Positions 32,000 through 43,151 of a stretch of DNA of 64,000 bases are shown here, one piece after another (position 1 is the first letter of the stretch; the number at the start of each line of letters is the position of its first letter). The notes beneath the pieces were generated by a model. It saw only the letters and a list, made by a program, of their open reading frames with translations. It was not told the DNA's origin and ran no database searches. Source of the stretch: Areca catechu (Eukaryota; Streptophyta; Magnoliopsida; Arecales; Arecaceae); assembly GCA_021397845.1 (NCBI GenBank), contig CM038038.1:70416748-70480747 (forward strand), read 5' to 3'. A program made the translations under genes and the position numbers.

Positions 32000-32730
32000 T
32001 TAATTATATGCTCTGACACTCTTTAGTTGCATGCTCTGATACTCTTAAGTATCATGCTCTAATACTTCTATTTTTATGCTCTGATACTTCTTATTAGTTT
32101 CATGCTCTGATACTCTTTAGCTTTATGTTCCGATACTCCTTATTTTCTTTATACTCTAATACTCCTTATTTTTTCTGCTCTGATACTTCTTAATTCTTAT
32201 GTTCTGATACTCTTTATTGTCATAATCTGATACTCTTCATGCTCAAATATTTTTGCTCTGATACTCTCAATCTTTATGTTATATTATTTATTGTAATATG
32301 CTCTGATACTTTTCATGCTACTCTGATACTCTCTATGATTGCTTTGATACTCTTAAAGATTTTGCTCTGATACTTTTCACATTCAACCTATTTTTACTCT
32401 AATTTTTAACATCCAAATCCATTTTAGCTTTGATACACTCTTGAACATCTCAAATAAGCATATAGCTCTGATACATTTTAATTATAGCTCTGATACATTA
32501 TAGTTGCAACTCTGATACATTGAAACTATATAATTTGAACTCTTTTCTATAGATATATCTACAGCTCTGATACGTTGAAACTAGATGAATTGGATTCTTT
32601 CTTATAGATACATATATAGCTCTGATACATTGTGGATGAGTTTTTGCTCCTGATAATCATTTCAACTTAGCTCTAATACTTATTACCATTAGCTCTGATA
32701 TTGATAGTCAAATGCTCTAAAACTTATTGT
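32000..32730 (+). repeat. dense array of GCTCTGATAC (initiator-tRNA 3'-end) motifs
   Basis: I count 11 exact GCTCTGATAC and roughly 12 one- or two-base variants (GCTCTAATAC, GTTCTGATAC, ACTCTGATAC, GCTTTGATAC). They are separated by 15-40 bp of AT-rich, mutually dissimilar spacer. The ten bases equal the 3' end of initiator tRNA-Met without the final CA, and are complementary to the element's own primer site at 24,951. Left-hand copies are usually followed by TC or TT, right-hand copies by AT. Copy 1 has four degenerate equivalents at 8,347-8,540. Spacers are irregular and motifs vary, so this is not a CRISPR array. Confidence 0.9.
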
Positions 32731-32792
32731 AATCTTTTGAGCTTACAATAGTGTATACTTAAAATTTTTGTCATCATCAAAAAGGGAAAGAT

Positions 32793-34265
32793 TGTTGACT
32801 TCTATTTTGATTTTGAAAAATAACAAAATACTTAAGTATATTTGAGTACTAATTGGGTGTTAAAAGTATATTTATCATATTAAGGTACTCATCAAAGCTA
32901 TACTGTGTTGAAGAATTCAAATGCTTGTCAAATTATTGAAGTCATCTAAATTAATGGAATTTCAAGTTATATGAATTTTGGTACATAAGAATGGCCTTGA
33001 AGGAGTCAAATTTTGAATTTGGCAAAGTTTCAGCAAGTTTCGGCAAAGGTTCAAGCAAGTGTCAACTCATTAAGATCAAGTGTCGACTCAAGGTGTCGAC
33101 TCATAGAACCCTGAGCTGATATGCAAAAGAGTTTCAGCCGACATGCATGAAGTGTCGACTCATGAAAACTAAGTGTCGACACATGAGTCAACTCTTGGTC
33201 AAGCAAGTGTCGACTCAAGGCCTAAGGCCAAAAATGATACAGAACATGCTGATTTCTGGATTTTGTCCAAGTGTCGACTCATGAAGATGAAGTGTCGACT
33301 CAAGTGTCAACTCACCAGAAGAAGTGTCGATATATCAAAATATTCCAGAGAGCTTCAGAAAATATTTTTGACCTGGTGTCGACTCAAGTGTGGACACATG
33401 AGTCGACTCATGATCGAAGTGTCGATACCTGCAGGTCTGGATGAACAGTAACAGCTAGTTTTTTGAAGTGCAGAACTTTTCCAACTTGTTTCTAATAGCT
33501 ACTTTTTCCTCTCTAACAATCATAAACGGTCATTTAAGGCTTGGAAAGTTATTTAAAGTGCACCAAACACAAGAGGAAAGAAATTCATTGATTATCTATT
33601 AAGAGTTTATTGAATATTCATTACTTGTGAGTGAAGTTGAGCCTTCAAGTACTCAAGAGCATTCAAGTTCAATTCTCAAGCATTGATTAAGGCTTCAACA
33701 ACTTGGAGATAAACTTCTCAATAACAATCAAAGAGCTTCAAAGAGATATTTACTTTTATTTTGAAAGCTTCTTGTATTCTTACATTATACTTGATTTATC
33801 TTGTTGTTCCTAGTTTCAAGTGAATTGAAATTAGTGTTTGGATTGTTGGTGAGCCTTATGTTGAAAAGCCAACTAGGTTGTTGGTGAGCATTGTGTTGAA
33901 AAACCAACTAGGTTGTTGGTGAGCCTTGTAAAAACCAACTAGGTTTTTTATTAGCCTTGTAAAAATCAAAGGGGTTTTAATTAGTGAGCCCAGAAAAACT
34001 AATCTACTGCAATCAAGGATTATAGTGAAATACCCAAGTGGATCTTGGGAAGTGGACATAGGTGTTTGGTGTGCACCGAACCACTATAAATTCTTGTATT
34101 TGTGATTGCTTATCTTTCTTCTCTTATATGTACTTTATTACTTCTACTGTATATTCTTGTTGAGTACACAAACACTTACAAACACACTAAAACTTGTTTT
34201 AATCTTTGCAAAAAATTTTGAAACCTAATTCAAGCCCCCTCTTGGGTTGCTTTAGCTGGGCAACA
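32793..34265 (+). repeat. 3' LTR of Sirevirus copy 2
   Basis: Preceded by AAAGGGAAAGAT, the main polypurine tract. Carries the GTCGACTCA-type U3 array at about 33,055-33,425. Ends GGGCAACA, followed by the duplication CTTGA and the resumed LINE. Confidence 0.92.
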
Positions 34266-34270
34266 CTTGA

Positions 34271-35520
34271 TCTAGTTTATCCTTTTGTTCCTTCCTCTTT
34301 ACACTAATGTCTTCCACCTATGTACCTTTCAGTGTTTGCAGGCAATTGGAAAAAGAGCTTCGTGCTTTCTTTGGTGTCACTCTTCTACTTAGCATGGTCT
34401 GCATCTCTTACCATAGGAGGTGGTTTGTGCACCCAAGAAGCATAGAGGTATGGGGTTGCAATCCTTAGGGTCCAAGCAGCAGTCCGTATTATGTAAACTT
34501 GCAGCTTAGCAGCCCTCAATAAAACTTCCTTATGGTCCCAAGTTGTTGTATCTAAATTTAAGTTTCATGGGCATCGGGAATCATATGTTTTACCATCCAA
34601 ATCTTCACCAATTTGGTGTATGTAGTTTTGCAGGCCTCTCACCTTCTTCAATACAAGTTCATTTGGAACATTGTGGATGGGTCTCATGTGGATTTTACGC
34701 AGGATCCTTGGATTACTACTGTTCCCCTTAATGCTTTGCCGACTTTTATTAATATGTTCTATGATTTTTTAGTATAAGAAAGTGGCTGACTTCATTCCTT
34801 CACATAGAACTTGAAAGATTGACATCTTAGCAAGGTTATTCCAATGCTGATTTGTTGAATCTTATACTTGCAGTCCCTATAGCACGTGGCAGCTGGAAGT
34901 ATCAATTGGCTTAGGGTGCTACAGGCAGCCTTTGATTTCTACTTCAGATTTTTTTTGTACTTCTTAATCATGCTGTGTTTCTAGGTAATTAATCATTTCT
35001 AACTCGCATTTGGGAACTACAAGTTCCATTTTAAATTAAGTATTTTTGTCTCAAGCTGTTGTGGCACCGGGTTCCTTGCAAATTTATTTTTAATTCTTGT
35101 GGAATTTTACATGAGGATTAGGTCAGTTGTGACCTTTGTTCTAACACCATAGCGAATCTTGATCATGTTATGTTTTGGTGCCCTTATGCTCATCAATGTT
35201 GGAATTTATTAGCAGTGTCTCTTAAAGGATATATCCTCCACTCTTTGCTGGTGTATGATGATAAGTTGTCTGATGCCTCGGTAGAGAGTGGGATCTTTTA
35301 TGCTCTCGCCTGCACTACATGGTTTCTCTGGAAAGTTAGGAATGCTAGAATTCATCAGCAGTTGGTTTAGGCAGATCCCCCCTAAAAACCAAATAATTGG
35401 AGTGGCAGTCACTCGTTCCCATTCTTGTTATAGAGCCCAACTCCTCCGAACCAAACATGATCTAAGTGTAGCTGGAGTTCAGGTTCTGTTACCAAAAGTT
35501 TGTTACACTTCCTGTTAAGG
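34271..35520 (+). mobile_element. L1-type LINE, 3' segment (reverse transcriptase end and zf-RVT)
   Basis: Continues the LINE cut at 23,489. Readable pieces are a 'GMGLQSLGSKQQSVL' block (the 'GGLG+..L' motif after the reverse transcriptase), 'LWHRVPCKF' and, in frame further on, VSCDLCSNTIANLDHVMFWCPYAHQCW. The last is the zinc-binding zf-RVT region of plant L1 ORF2. A following frame gives YALACTTWFLWKVRNARIHQQ. I see no poly(A) tail, so the 3' boundary is approximate. Confidence 0.75.
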
Positions 35521-35990
35521 CTCCTCTATTCACCCCATGGTGGAGAGAGCTCTTGAGAACATACTTCTGTTACACTGTAATGCATACCAATGCATACCAA
35601 TGTGGACTAATGCATACATGTGCAAACTCTTATATAGCTAGACAATACACTCTAATATAGATGAGTACACAGCGGTATGTTCTGGTGACAAGAAAGGTAA
35701 CAAATGTCTGGTAACATGGAATTCTAAACTCAATGCAGTTTTAGTCTTGCATCAGTAAAGGTATATCTCTTGTATGTACCAAAGAAAAGGTAAATCTCTT
35801 GTCACTAGAGTGATTTACATGGCTAGGGGCTAATTATCATTTGACTTCATGCATAACTAAAATTGTTGTTGAAGTCGCGTACCATCAGAACCTAGACAAT
35901 ATGGTTTATACCGTCAGAACCTAGACATAAAGGTGTAGCAGTCAGTCTCCGACCTTCGATTTTAAAATTGGATGTTGATGTATACGGACG
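35521..35990. other. unassigned stretch with a short ATGCATACCA repeat
   Basis: No coding similarity recognised. A minor tandem of AATGCATACCA with spacing about 12 bp lies at 35,578-35,602. 'CAGAACCTAGACA' occurs twice near 35,888 and 35,918. Confidence 0.4.
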
Positions 35991-35999
35991 TTGCATTAG

Positions 36000-37030
36000 A
36001 GTCGGCTTCTAGAGTGGTTTTCGGCACCATAAAAAAGTTTGGAAAGCTGAAATTTGTCATCTAATTTTCTTTTAAAGTTTTGGGCTTCGAACTCTATATG
36101 AACTCCCTTGGATTCTAATGATTCAACTTTGATGAACTTTTGGCTTGGTACTTCTTGTAGAAGATTGTGTTAAGCTCCTCAAAATTTGCAATATCTTCAC
36201 TACCCCGAATGGTCCTACCTTGATTGTGATTTGTGAAAGATACTAGGCACAAACATTTCAGGTCAAATGAAAATTAGCATTTTGTCTCCTTCCTTGAATT
36301 GCATTTCTTTGTGACTCTTGTTAACTTAAATCTTGGAATTATCCTGTTTGCTTTAGAATCCTCTTCTTCTTCTTCATAGATGACCTCGATATATCTAGTG
36401 GAGTTTTAGAATCTGTGATATGGCATGAACTTTGACTTGTAGCAAGTAAATATATGGATGTGGCAAAATCTGTGATGATTTCAAAAGAACAACTGCTTCA
36501 ATGTTTGAGTGTTCTTATATGCCAGCTCTAAATGAAGGAATAGTATCCCATGACTGCTAAATGGCCAATAATTTGGCACTTCGGCAAATTTTCCAAACTT
36601 CTATTTTCAGTTTATCCATCAATTTAAGGATGAAAACACTTCATAAATGTAGCTTGGTTCATATTTTCGATCATAAGGTCTTCAAGCGAAACTCACAAAC
36701 TTAAACATCTATGCTTAAGACGGTAGTCTTTGATAATCTGTAAAGCCTGAGAACTTCATTGGAAAACAACTTGGCAATGTGTGAAACATCAGATGTCCTT
36801 CAGTAAAAAATATAAAGAGTCATCTTCAAAATATCTATTTACGAAACTCGCAAACTTAAACATCTATGCTTAAGACGGTAGTCTTTGATAATCTATAAAG
36901 CCTGAGAACTTCATTGGAAAACAACTTGGCAATGTGTGAAACATCAGATGTCCTTCGGTAAAGAATATAAAGAGTCATCTTCGAAATATCTATTTACCAC
37001 TAAAACAAAATCATGAACTTGTCAATCCTC
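36000..37030 (-). pseudogene. Ty3/gypsy integrase remnant
   Basis: The minus strand near 36,990-36,850 reads IDISKMTLYILYRRTSDVSH, then IAKLFSNEVLRLYRLSKTTV and LSIDV. This matches 'VDRFSKMTHFI...TSD.SH.A.LFF.EV.RLHG.PK.I.SDRD' of gypsy integrase cores, including the position of the second catalytic Asp. Further on (36,200-36,000) fragments such as ITIKVGPFGVVKIL recall the C-terminal 'KYGPF+++KKI' block. Stops are frequent. No LTRs could be linked to it. It is unrelated in position to the chromovirus integrase tail at 2,796. Confidence 0.65.
36687..36997. repeat. 155-bp tandem duplication within the integrase remnant
   Basis: CGAAACTC(A/G)CAAACTTAAAC starts at 36,687 and again at 36,842. 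The two copies differ at only a handful of sites (A/G at several positions). The duplication is therefore later than most of the decay around it, and both copies carry the same stop codons. Confidence 0.88.
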
Positions 37031-37976
37031 GAAAGTCCAACCATAAAAATACGAGGCCTCAAATAGCACATGAAGTGCTATATTTTTTTCATTTATCTTT
37101 TGGTATTGGGCACTCTATATATCGTGCTAGACTTTTTAACATCCCTTTTTTTTTTTTTTTTTTTGGCATGGTTCTTGTTGCCGATCTCGTCGCCGTGCCT
37201 GTGGCTTCGGAGCCATCGATCCGACTAGACCGTCTCGCCCCTGGAGATCTCCTGCCTCTTCGAACCTGCGAGGCAAGGTCAGAAACCCTGGCCGGGGATC
37301 CCGGCGAGGGAGCTCCGACGGTCAAGTTAGTGAACGGCGAGAGGGAACAGAATCTCTGAGACGGGCCCCCGAAGGAGTCCCAGACTTAGAGATCATGCTA
37401 GCAAGAAAGGTCTCAGAAAGAATAGAAATCTGGCCGGGTTCCTTCACCGAGCTCACGCCAAAGGTCCCCTCTCGGGATCTTGGATCCTGCTCTTAGAACG
37501 GAATCTCCTCTCCCAGCCTTTGTTTCTTGCTTACCTTGTCATCTATTCTCCCCCTTCCTTTTAACTCCTCATGTGGCCTTCTTGTTTTTTGCCCCTGGGA
37601 GGCTCCTTAGTCGCTTTCATCTCCTCCCCTCCATCTCTTTCCCTTTTCCCTTCTGGATCAAAGAACCAGGCGGCTTCCCCGCCTTGCTTGCCGAGCCTAG
37701 CGAGGAAAGAGTAAAGGGAGGGCGCCGGTCAGACCGCCGACCGGACCTCGGGCCGAGCATGAGTGCTCTCCTTTCCAGGCGCCGACAATGCCCGTCATCG
37801 GGTCCTGTTTTGTCAGGACCTCGCCTCTCGACTGCGAAACCTGTCGGGCCGATGTAAGCGATGTTTCGTGTGTCACTGCCGACCGTACGGGTGCTACACT
37901 TCGGGGTGCGGCGCGTACCGCTCGAGGGGCAATCTTAGAGCTCGTGCTCCCGTTCCTCGGAAGCTTCTCCGCACAG

Positions 37977-38092
37977 GTTGGCCTGCCTCGGCCGAGGTGG
38001 GACCGTCTCAGGGCGCTACCTGGCGAGGGAGCAAGGGGCCGCCGGCTTCGGCCGAGGTGGACCTCTCCTGGGTGGACACCTGGCGGAGTGGC
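37977..38092 (-). repeat. left end of the 186-bp array, severed by the copia insertion
   Basis: Contains CTCGGCCGAGGTGGGACC, CTCAGGGCGCTACCTGG and CTTCGGCCGAGGTGGACC, then ACACCTGGCGGAGTGGC. These are the last two subunits of a 186-bp unit. The array continues across the copia element at 59,017. Confidence 0.85.
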
Positions 38093-40288
38093 TGTAGGGT
38101 TCGGTGGCAAGGCGGAATCATAGATTTCAAAAATTTTTATCTTTATGAAATCTTCACCAAACCTTCAACCCAAAATCTCCTTAAAAGAATTAAAACATAT
38201 AAGATGTATATATAAGATTTAACCTCAAATTAAGATACTAACCTGTATCGCAAAATCCAAACTCTGAATCTCCACCAGGTGCCCAAATGTTCACCCTCCA
38301 ATGGTGATCCACACAGAAAAACAATGAAGACAACAATTTCTGTTTCTTGGTTCCTTTTCTTGAATTCTTTTTCAAGAATTCAATTCTTGGACCTTTAGCC
38401 TGAAATTTTCTTTCTTGAAAATTTCTTTTTCTTCCTTCTTTCCTCTTCTTGAATTTTCTTCAAGAATTCCCTTTCTTGAGTCCCTTTTCTTGAATTGAAT
38501 TGGAAGAAAAATTAAGACAGTCAAAGTCTTAATTCAAGAAGGAAAAGAAGAATAGATCCTTTCCCTGTTCTTTCCTTTACCGTTCAAGACCTTCTTCTTA
38601 TTCTTGTTTAGGGTCAGAGTTTCGACAGAGGATACCTCTGTAAGGAAAACAATACCCAACAAGAACAAGAGGAAGGAGTATTCTGGAGAGGAAGAAAGGG
38701 AATTGGATCTCTGAACTATGTTGCGTGAAAACCCCCGAGAACCCCAACCTTATTTATAGATCTCAGAGGGGTGTCATCTCGAAACAACGCAACCCTCTGA
38801 AACCCCAGGGATCACGATCCCTCATTCCTCACGCGTCCCCTCAACCAAAAATCATGATTCTCCGATTTGATTTTCGTTTTTCCGACGAGGAGAACTCTCG
38901 AAAAAACTTCAGGAAGGATCGCGACTTTTGGAGACGGATTTGCGACCGAAAAGCGACGGATCTTTTTCTTAAATTTTTCTGGCCATCAGATCCAGATCCA
39001 AGGGCGCCAGATAAGGATCTGAAACGCCCTTATTCAGAAATTTCTCCGACGTTTTTTCTTCTCACGCGTTTTAAGAGAAGTCCACGCGCGTGGACTTTCT
39101 TTCTTGGCGCGCGCAGGTGAGAGAAGGGAGGGGGCGGCTTGGAGAGAGGGTATCAGTGAATTAAATTCACTTGGGTTCAGCCATGGGTTAGCCCAATGTC
39201 CTAAAAAATAAATTGGACCTTAATCTGGTTCAATTAGAACCCAATTAAGCCCAATTCGGAACCAAATTCGAATCTGATTCGAATAGAAATTTGGTCTGCA
39301 ACACATGCTAGTGTGTTTATCCTGCAAACATGATTTAATTCCAAATTAAATCCTTCATCAATTTTCTTTTGTGTGTGACCCATTGGGTTCCACACCTAGC
39401 CAGCAGTAGGTCCGAGTTCTATTTGACTTAATTCGGTTAGATCTTAACTAAGCCGATTTAGGTCAACTCAAACTAGCTCGACTCGGTCAATTAGAATCTA
39501 ATTCAAATTGACTGATTTGAATTACCATGACTCAATCATATACCTACAAGACAAGATTGACATCTAGCAACGTATCATGTCTACCCGGAAGATGTGGAAT
39601 TTTGGTGGAATTACCAAAATACCCTTCAGTGGTGAGTTACCGGGCAATTCAGTCCTTTGATCAACTTGCATCCCGAATATGATTATGAATATGGATACTT
39701 GTCAAATCCAATTTTCATATTCATCCCTAGCTCAATCTTTATAATGATGATTCATTAATGAACCATTAGAAAAATAACTCTAATGTTCATACTTTGATCA
39801 AAGGTTTCCTGAATCCATCATTTGAAATTAGCTGGATGCTATTCCCTCTTACTAGGGCTGATCAATTCCTTGTTGACCTACTCACAGCCTCCATATACAA
39901 TCCACCATAACCAGTATCACCTCGTGCATGACTCAGCGTCATGATTGATTGCGAACCAAAGTATGGATTCATGTATATAAGGTACTATGGTAGTCTCAGG
40001 TCAAAGGACCACATGCACTACTCCCACTATGAGAATTATCTATTGACAAACAGATAAGGTTCCATTAGATATTCTTAATCTGGATCAATTCAGTGAACTC
40101 ATTCTCTAATGAACACTCACATCCTAGTATTAGTGTCAAACACAAGTGACTGTGAGATCAGTCACCCTCATTACAAAACATATATAGGATGTGCTGGTCT
40201 TGCCGGAAACATTGATCCCCAACTCAATGTCCCATCGACCAGGAATATTTTAGATTAGGGTTTTAAGGCTTTAGGTCTCACTAGTATG
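38093..40288 (-). repeat. 3' LTR of the copia element, outer part
   Basis: Corresponds base for base to 56,658 onward of the 5' LTR, ending with the GTATG target of the Athila insertion. It resumes at 51,301-51,463 (163 bp). A TATA-like box (TATAAATA in sense) is at 38,751-38,758. A block of T/C-rich CTTGAATTTTCTT-type repeats (38,340-38,560) lies in the transcribed part. Confidence 0.95.
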
Positions 40289-42023
40289 TGATGCGTGTCG
40301 TAGTGCACCGATTTAGAACCTTAATTCCACTACTCTAAAGGGTAGAATAGCGGGAGTAAGGGTCGATCCCACAGAGACTTTGGGGTTATCTTGAAAAAGT
40401 ATTTTCTTTTGACTTAAAATAAACTAAAATAAACTAGACTAATGCAAGAATTAAATGCAAATAATAAATCTGTGAAAATAATTTAGATATGACCTATCTC
40501 AAGAGTACGGCCCGTATCCTTGGATCATGGCCCGTCCCTTAGGTATAGGTCAGTCAAAACTAATTCACTACAACTTACCTTAAACGCTAATCCAACATGA
40601 CTCCAGCATGACTAAAATAAAAATAAGCAGACATTGATTAATATAAAGCAAATAAATTTTATTGCATAAAATATTGGAGTACAGAGAAAATAAAAGTAAG
40701 GGAACAAGGGTCCCTTTCTCCCTTTTTATACGACTCTGACTCTCTGTCACAGCAACAGGTGGAACTATGGACAGCAAGTGGAACCTCCCAAAAATTCCCT
40801 CTCCCGTAGAAAAGAATCACCGAGGTATTTATAGCTGAAAAATACCGTGTCGGGTCCGTGTGGAAAGCGCGGTGATTTCTTTATCTCAATCCGATCTCAT
40901 TATCTGATTTTTTTACGATCATCCCCATCTCAAAAATTAAATTCAAAAATTCTATCGCACAATCCCGCGTCCATTCAGCGTCGTCCGACATCTCTTCTCG
41001 TTCCGATGCTTCCTTGTTTTCAGACATCCTGGTCTGAACGACGATGACGCTGTGAGCAGAGAGGTGCGGCTGGGGCGGAGACGGACTTGGGCTGCATGGC
41101 CGTGGGCGTGGGTGGCATGCAGCAGCAGGCTTGGGCGGCGAGCTCGGCCGACACGCGGCGCAGGGGGACGCTGGGCAGCAGCACGGGGGTAGACGGCTGG
41201 AGCTTGGCGGACACGCAGCATGGCCGTGGCGTGGGTGGCGCGGCTCCATGGGCGACGGCAGCAGGCGGGTGGCTGACGCGCGGTGGAAGGCGGGCGGCTG
41301 GGTGGCGACGGCGGCGCAGGGGAACGCTGGGCAGTAGCACGGGGGCAGACGGCTGGGTGGCGACGGCGGCGGAGACGGGCGGCTCGGGCACGGACGTGGC
41401 ACAGGGGAGCTCGGCGTGGCCGTGGGCAGCAGGCTTGGGCGGACGCGCAGCAGACGGTGGCGTGGCCGTGGGCGGCGGCGCGGCTGGGCGTGGCGCAGGG
41501 CACGGCGTGGCCGTGGGCGGCGGCGCGGCCGGCTTCGGGCACGGACAGACGGTGGACGGCTTCGGGCTTGGGCAGAGCCGACTTCCGGCCATTTTTCCGG
41601 CCGAACGGGAGCTCTTCGGCCGACGGGAAAGTTGCCGGTGGATTCGACGGTGCCAGGGGAAGCTCTCCGGCGAGTTTCGGCGCGATCGGAGCACGGTGGT
41701 CCACGGCTCCGCCCGTGGACCGGCAGCAATGGCTGCCGTGGACCAGCAGCCCATACGGTGGACCATTGAGCCAGTCCACCGTGAGCCAAACCAAAAGGAT
41801 TTTAAGGTCGCTCCAAAAATCGTGCGGCTCTGAAATCCGTGCTAAAACCTTCTAAAATCCATTTCGGGCCCGTTTGAAGTCCAAATTACATTCCGTTTGC
41901 GTCGTTGGACTCCTAAAATCAAGATCTACACGTTTATGAAGTCAATTCCTGTGAAGTATCACAAAAAGTATTAATTTTAATCAAATAAAGTTGGGTTAAT
42001 TTTCATTATTCTAATGTCTAACA
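40289..42023 (-). repeat. 3' LTR of Athila (1,735 bp)
   Basis: TGATGCGTGTCG to GTCTAACA on the plus strand. The middle third (about 41,040-41,790) is an extremely GC-rich island open in all frames, producing overlapping spurious frames of 117-302 codons on both strands. A TATA-like box (TATAAATA in sense) is at 40,826-40,833. It keeps both copies of a 23-bp direct repeat (41,461-41,483 and 41,506-41,528); the 5' LTR has one. Confidence 0.95.
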
Positions 42024-42303
42024 CACCCCCCAACTTAAACTTTGCTCGTCCTCGAGTAAAGGAAATGGATGAGTCTTGTGTACTAAGATGGTCCATGAAA
42101 TGAAAATTATCGTACTAACCCTAAAATCAAAGGATACATGGTTAGACTATTAAAAAGATACTTCATTGGATTACCAATTCCACCCTTTTAGTAGTAGAAT
42201 AAAGTCCATAGAAGTTTTAAGAGTTTTCGTTCCCAACTTTCTATCTCACTATCTAAATCTTCCAACTTAGTTTGGTTTTGACGCAATATTTATTTAGTCC
42301 CCA

Positions 42304-42346
<43 letters not shown>

Positions 42347-43151
42347 GTAAAGTCAGTGCAATGTCCTGACACCTTGCTTTCTAATTAACCCTTGTAGCGA
42401 GCTTTAAGCCAATGACTCCCAAACCAGTTGGCTTTAGGGCATTAGGTGTAAAACACCCCTCGGCCTTACTGACTCGAGTTAAAAAGGCTAAGTCAAGACC
42501 AACTCTACGAAAGATTTCGTTACATCCTCTCCTTTTGACGCGAACAACAACGCTTACTTAGGCGAAGGGGTCCGGTTACTCAGTGAGAGATGCTAAAAAT
42601 CTTTATTAACCTCAGAAAAATTTTTTAACTGGGGACTTTTTATAATGCCTATACCAAAATAAGTAAGATTCATTATTAAGATCAATAGGCCGAAGGGTCT
42701 GGAATTACTCTTCTAAAATTTTCTGGACTACACTCTACCACTTATAGGGTTTTCTTGATAAATCATCCCTCAGTATCTCTAAAATTTTCTAAACCATTAA
42801 TCACTCCTCATTTAGTGAGCTTGATTATTTTCAATTCGAGACAAATTTTTGTACACAAAACTGATTAAAATTTTACTCGAGGATTTGATTTAATTAATTA
42901 CCTCACCCCCCAACTTAATTTCCATTGTCCCTAATGGAAGAGAATATTAATAACTAAATGGCATGGAAGGATACAACCTGGTAGGGTATGGAATTGGATG
43001 TCCTTCTATCACCATGTTCCCGCAATCTTCTTTTATTACTCCATTTATTCTAAAAATAAAGAACTAGAAGTTAAAATATGAACTAAGGAAAGAGCTGGGC
43101 TGCCTCCCAGGAGCGCTAAGTTTAACGTCTTCAGCCAGACAAAGTTCATCA
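42024..43151 (-). other. Athila 3' non-coding region and polypurine tract
   Basis: In sense: integrase stop, about 1.1 kb without an ORF, then GTTTAAGTTGGGGGGTG, the polypurine tract abutting the LTR. A run of 37 T on the plus strand (42,307-42,343), that is an internal A-tract in the RNA, is the most striking feature. In the related full-length families this stretch often carries an env-like ORF. None is readable here. Confidence 0.8.

Larger units (their letters stand above)
23490..34265 (+). mobile_element. Sirevirus copy 2, internally deleted, with a nested solo LTR
   Basis: Bounded by LTRs TGTTGAC...GCAACA and perfect duplications CTTGA (23,485-23,489 and 34,266-34,270). The primer site is two bases after the 5' LTR and a polypurine tract (AAAGGGAAAGAT) precedes the 3' LTR. 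It keeps gag, a protease scrap, the end of reverse transcriptase, RNase H and an env-like ORF. Integrase and the reverse transcriptase core are missing at about 28,305. A solo LTR sits at 26,671-28,140. Without that insertion the element is about 9.3 kb. It belongs to the same lineage as copy 1 but to another family, because the LTRs and U3 motifs differ. Confidence 0.92.

Noticed and set aside
32000..32730. CRISPR-like array
   Set aside because: The motif is only 10 bp and variable, spacers are irregular, and the locus lies inside a plant retrotransposon.
37147..37164. Poly(T) tract as the poly(A) tail of a LINE or processed pseudogene on the minus strand
   Set aside because: It lies outside the GTTCT duplication. 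The adjoining DNA on the right is the LTR and on the left a gypsy integrase remnant, with no LINE or gene sequence ending there.
40881..41855. Frames of 117-302 codons on both strands, with near copies at 50,198-51,127
   Set aside because: They lie within the GC island of the two Athila LTRs, overlap each other in several frames and have low-complexity Ala/Pro/Arg composition.
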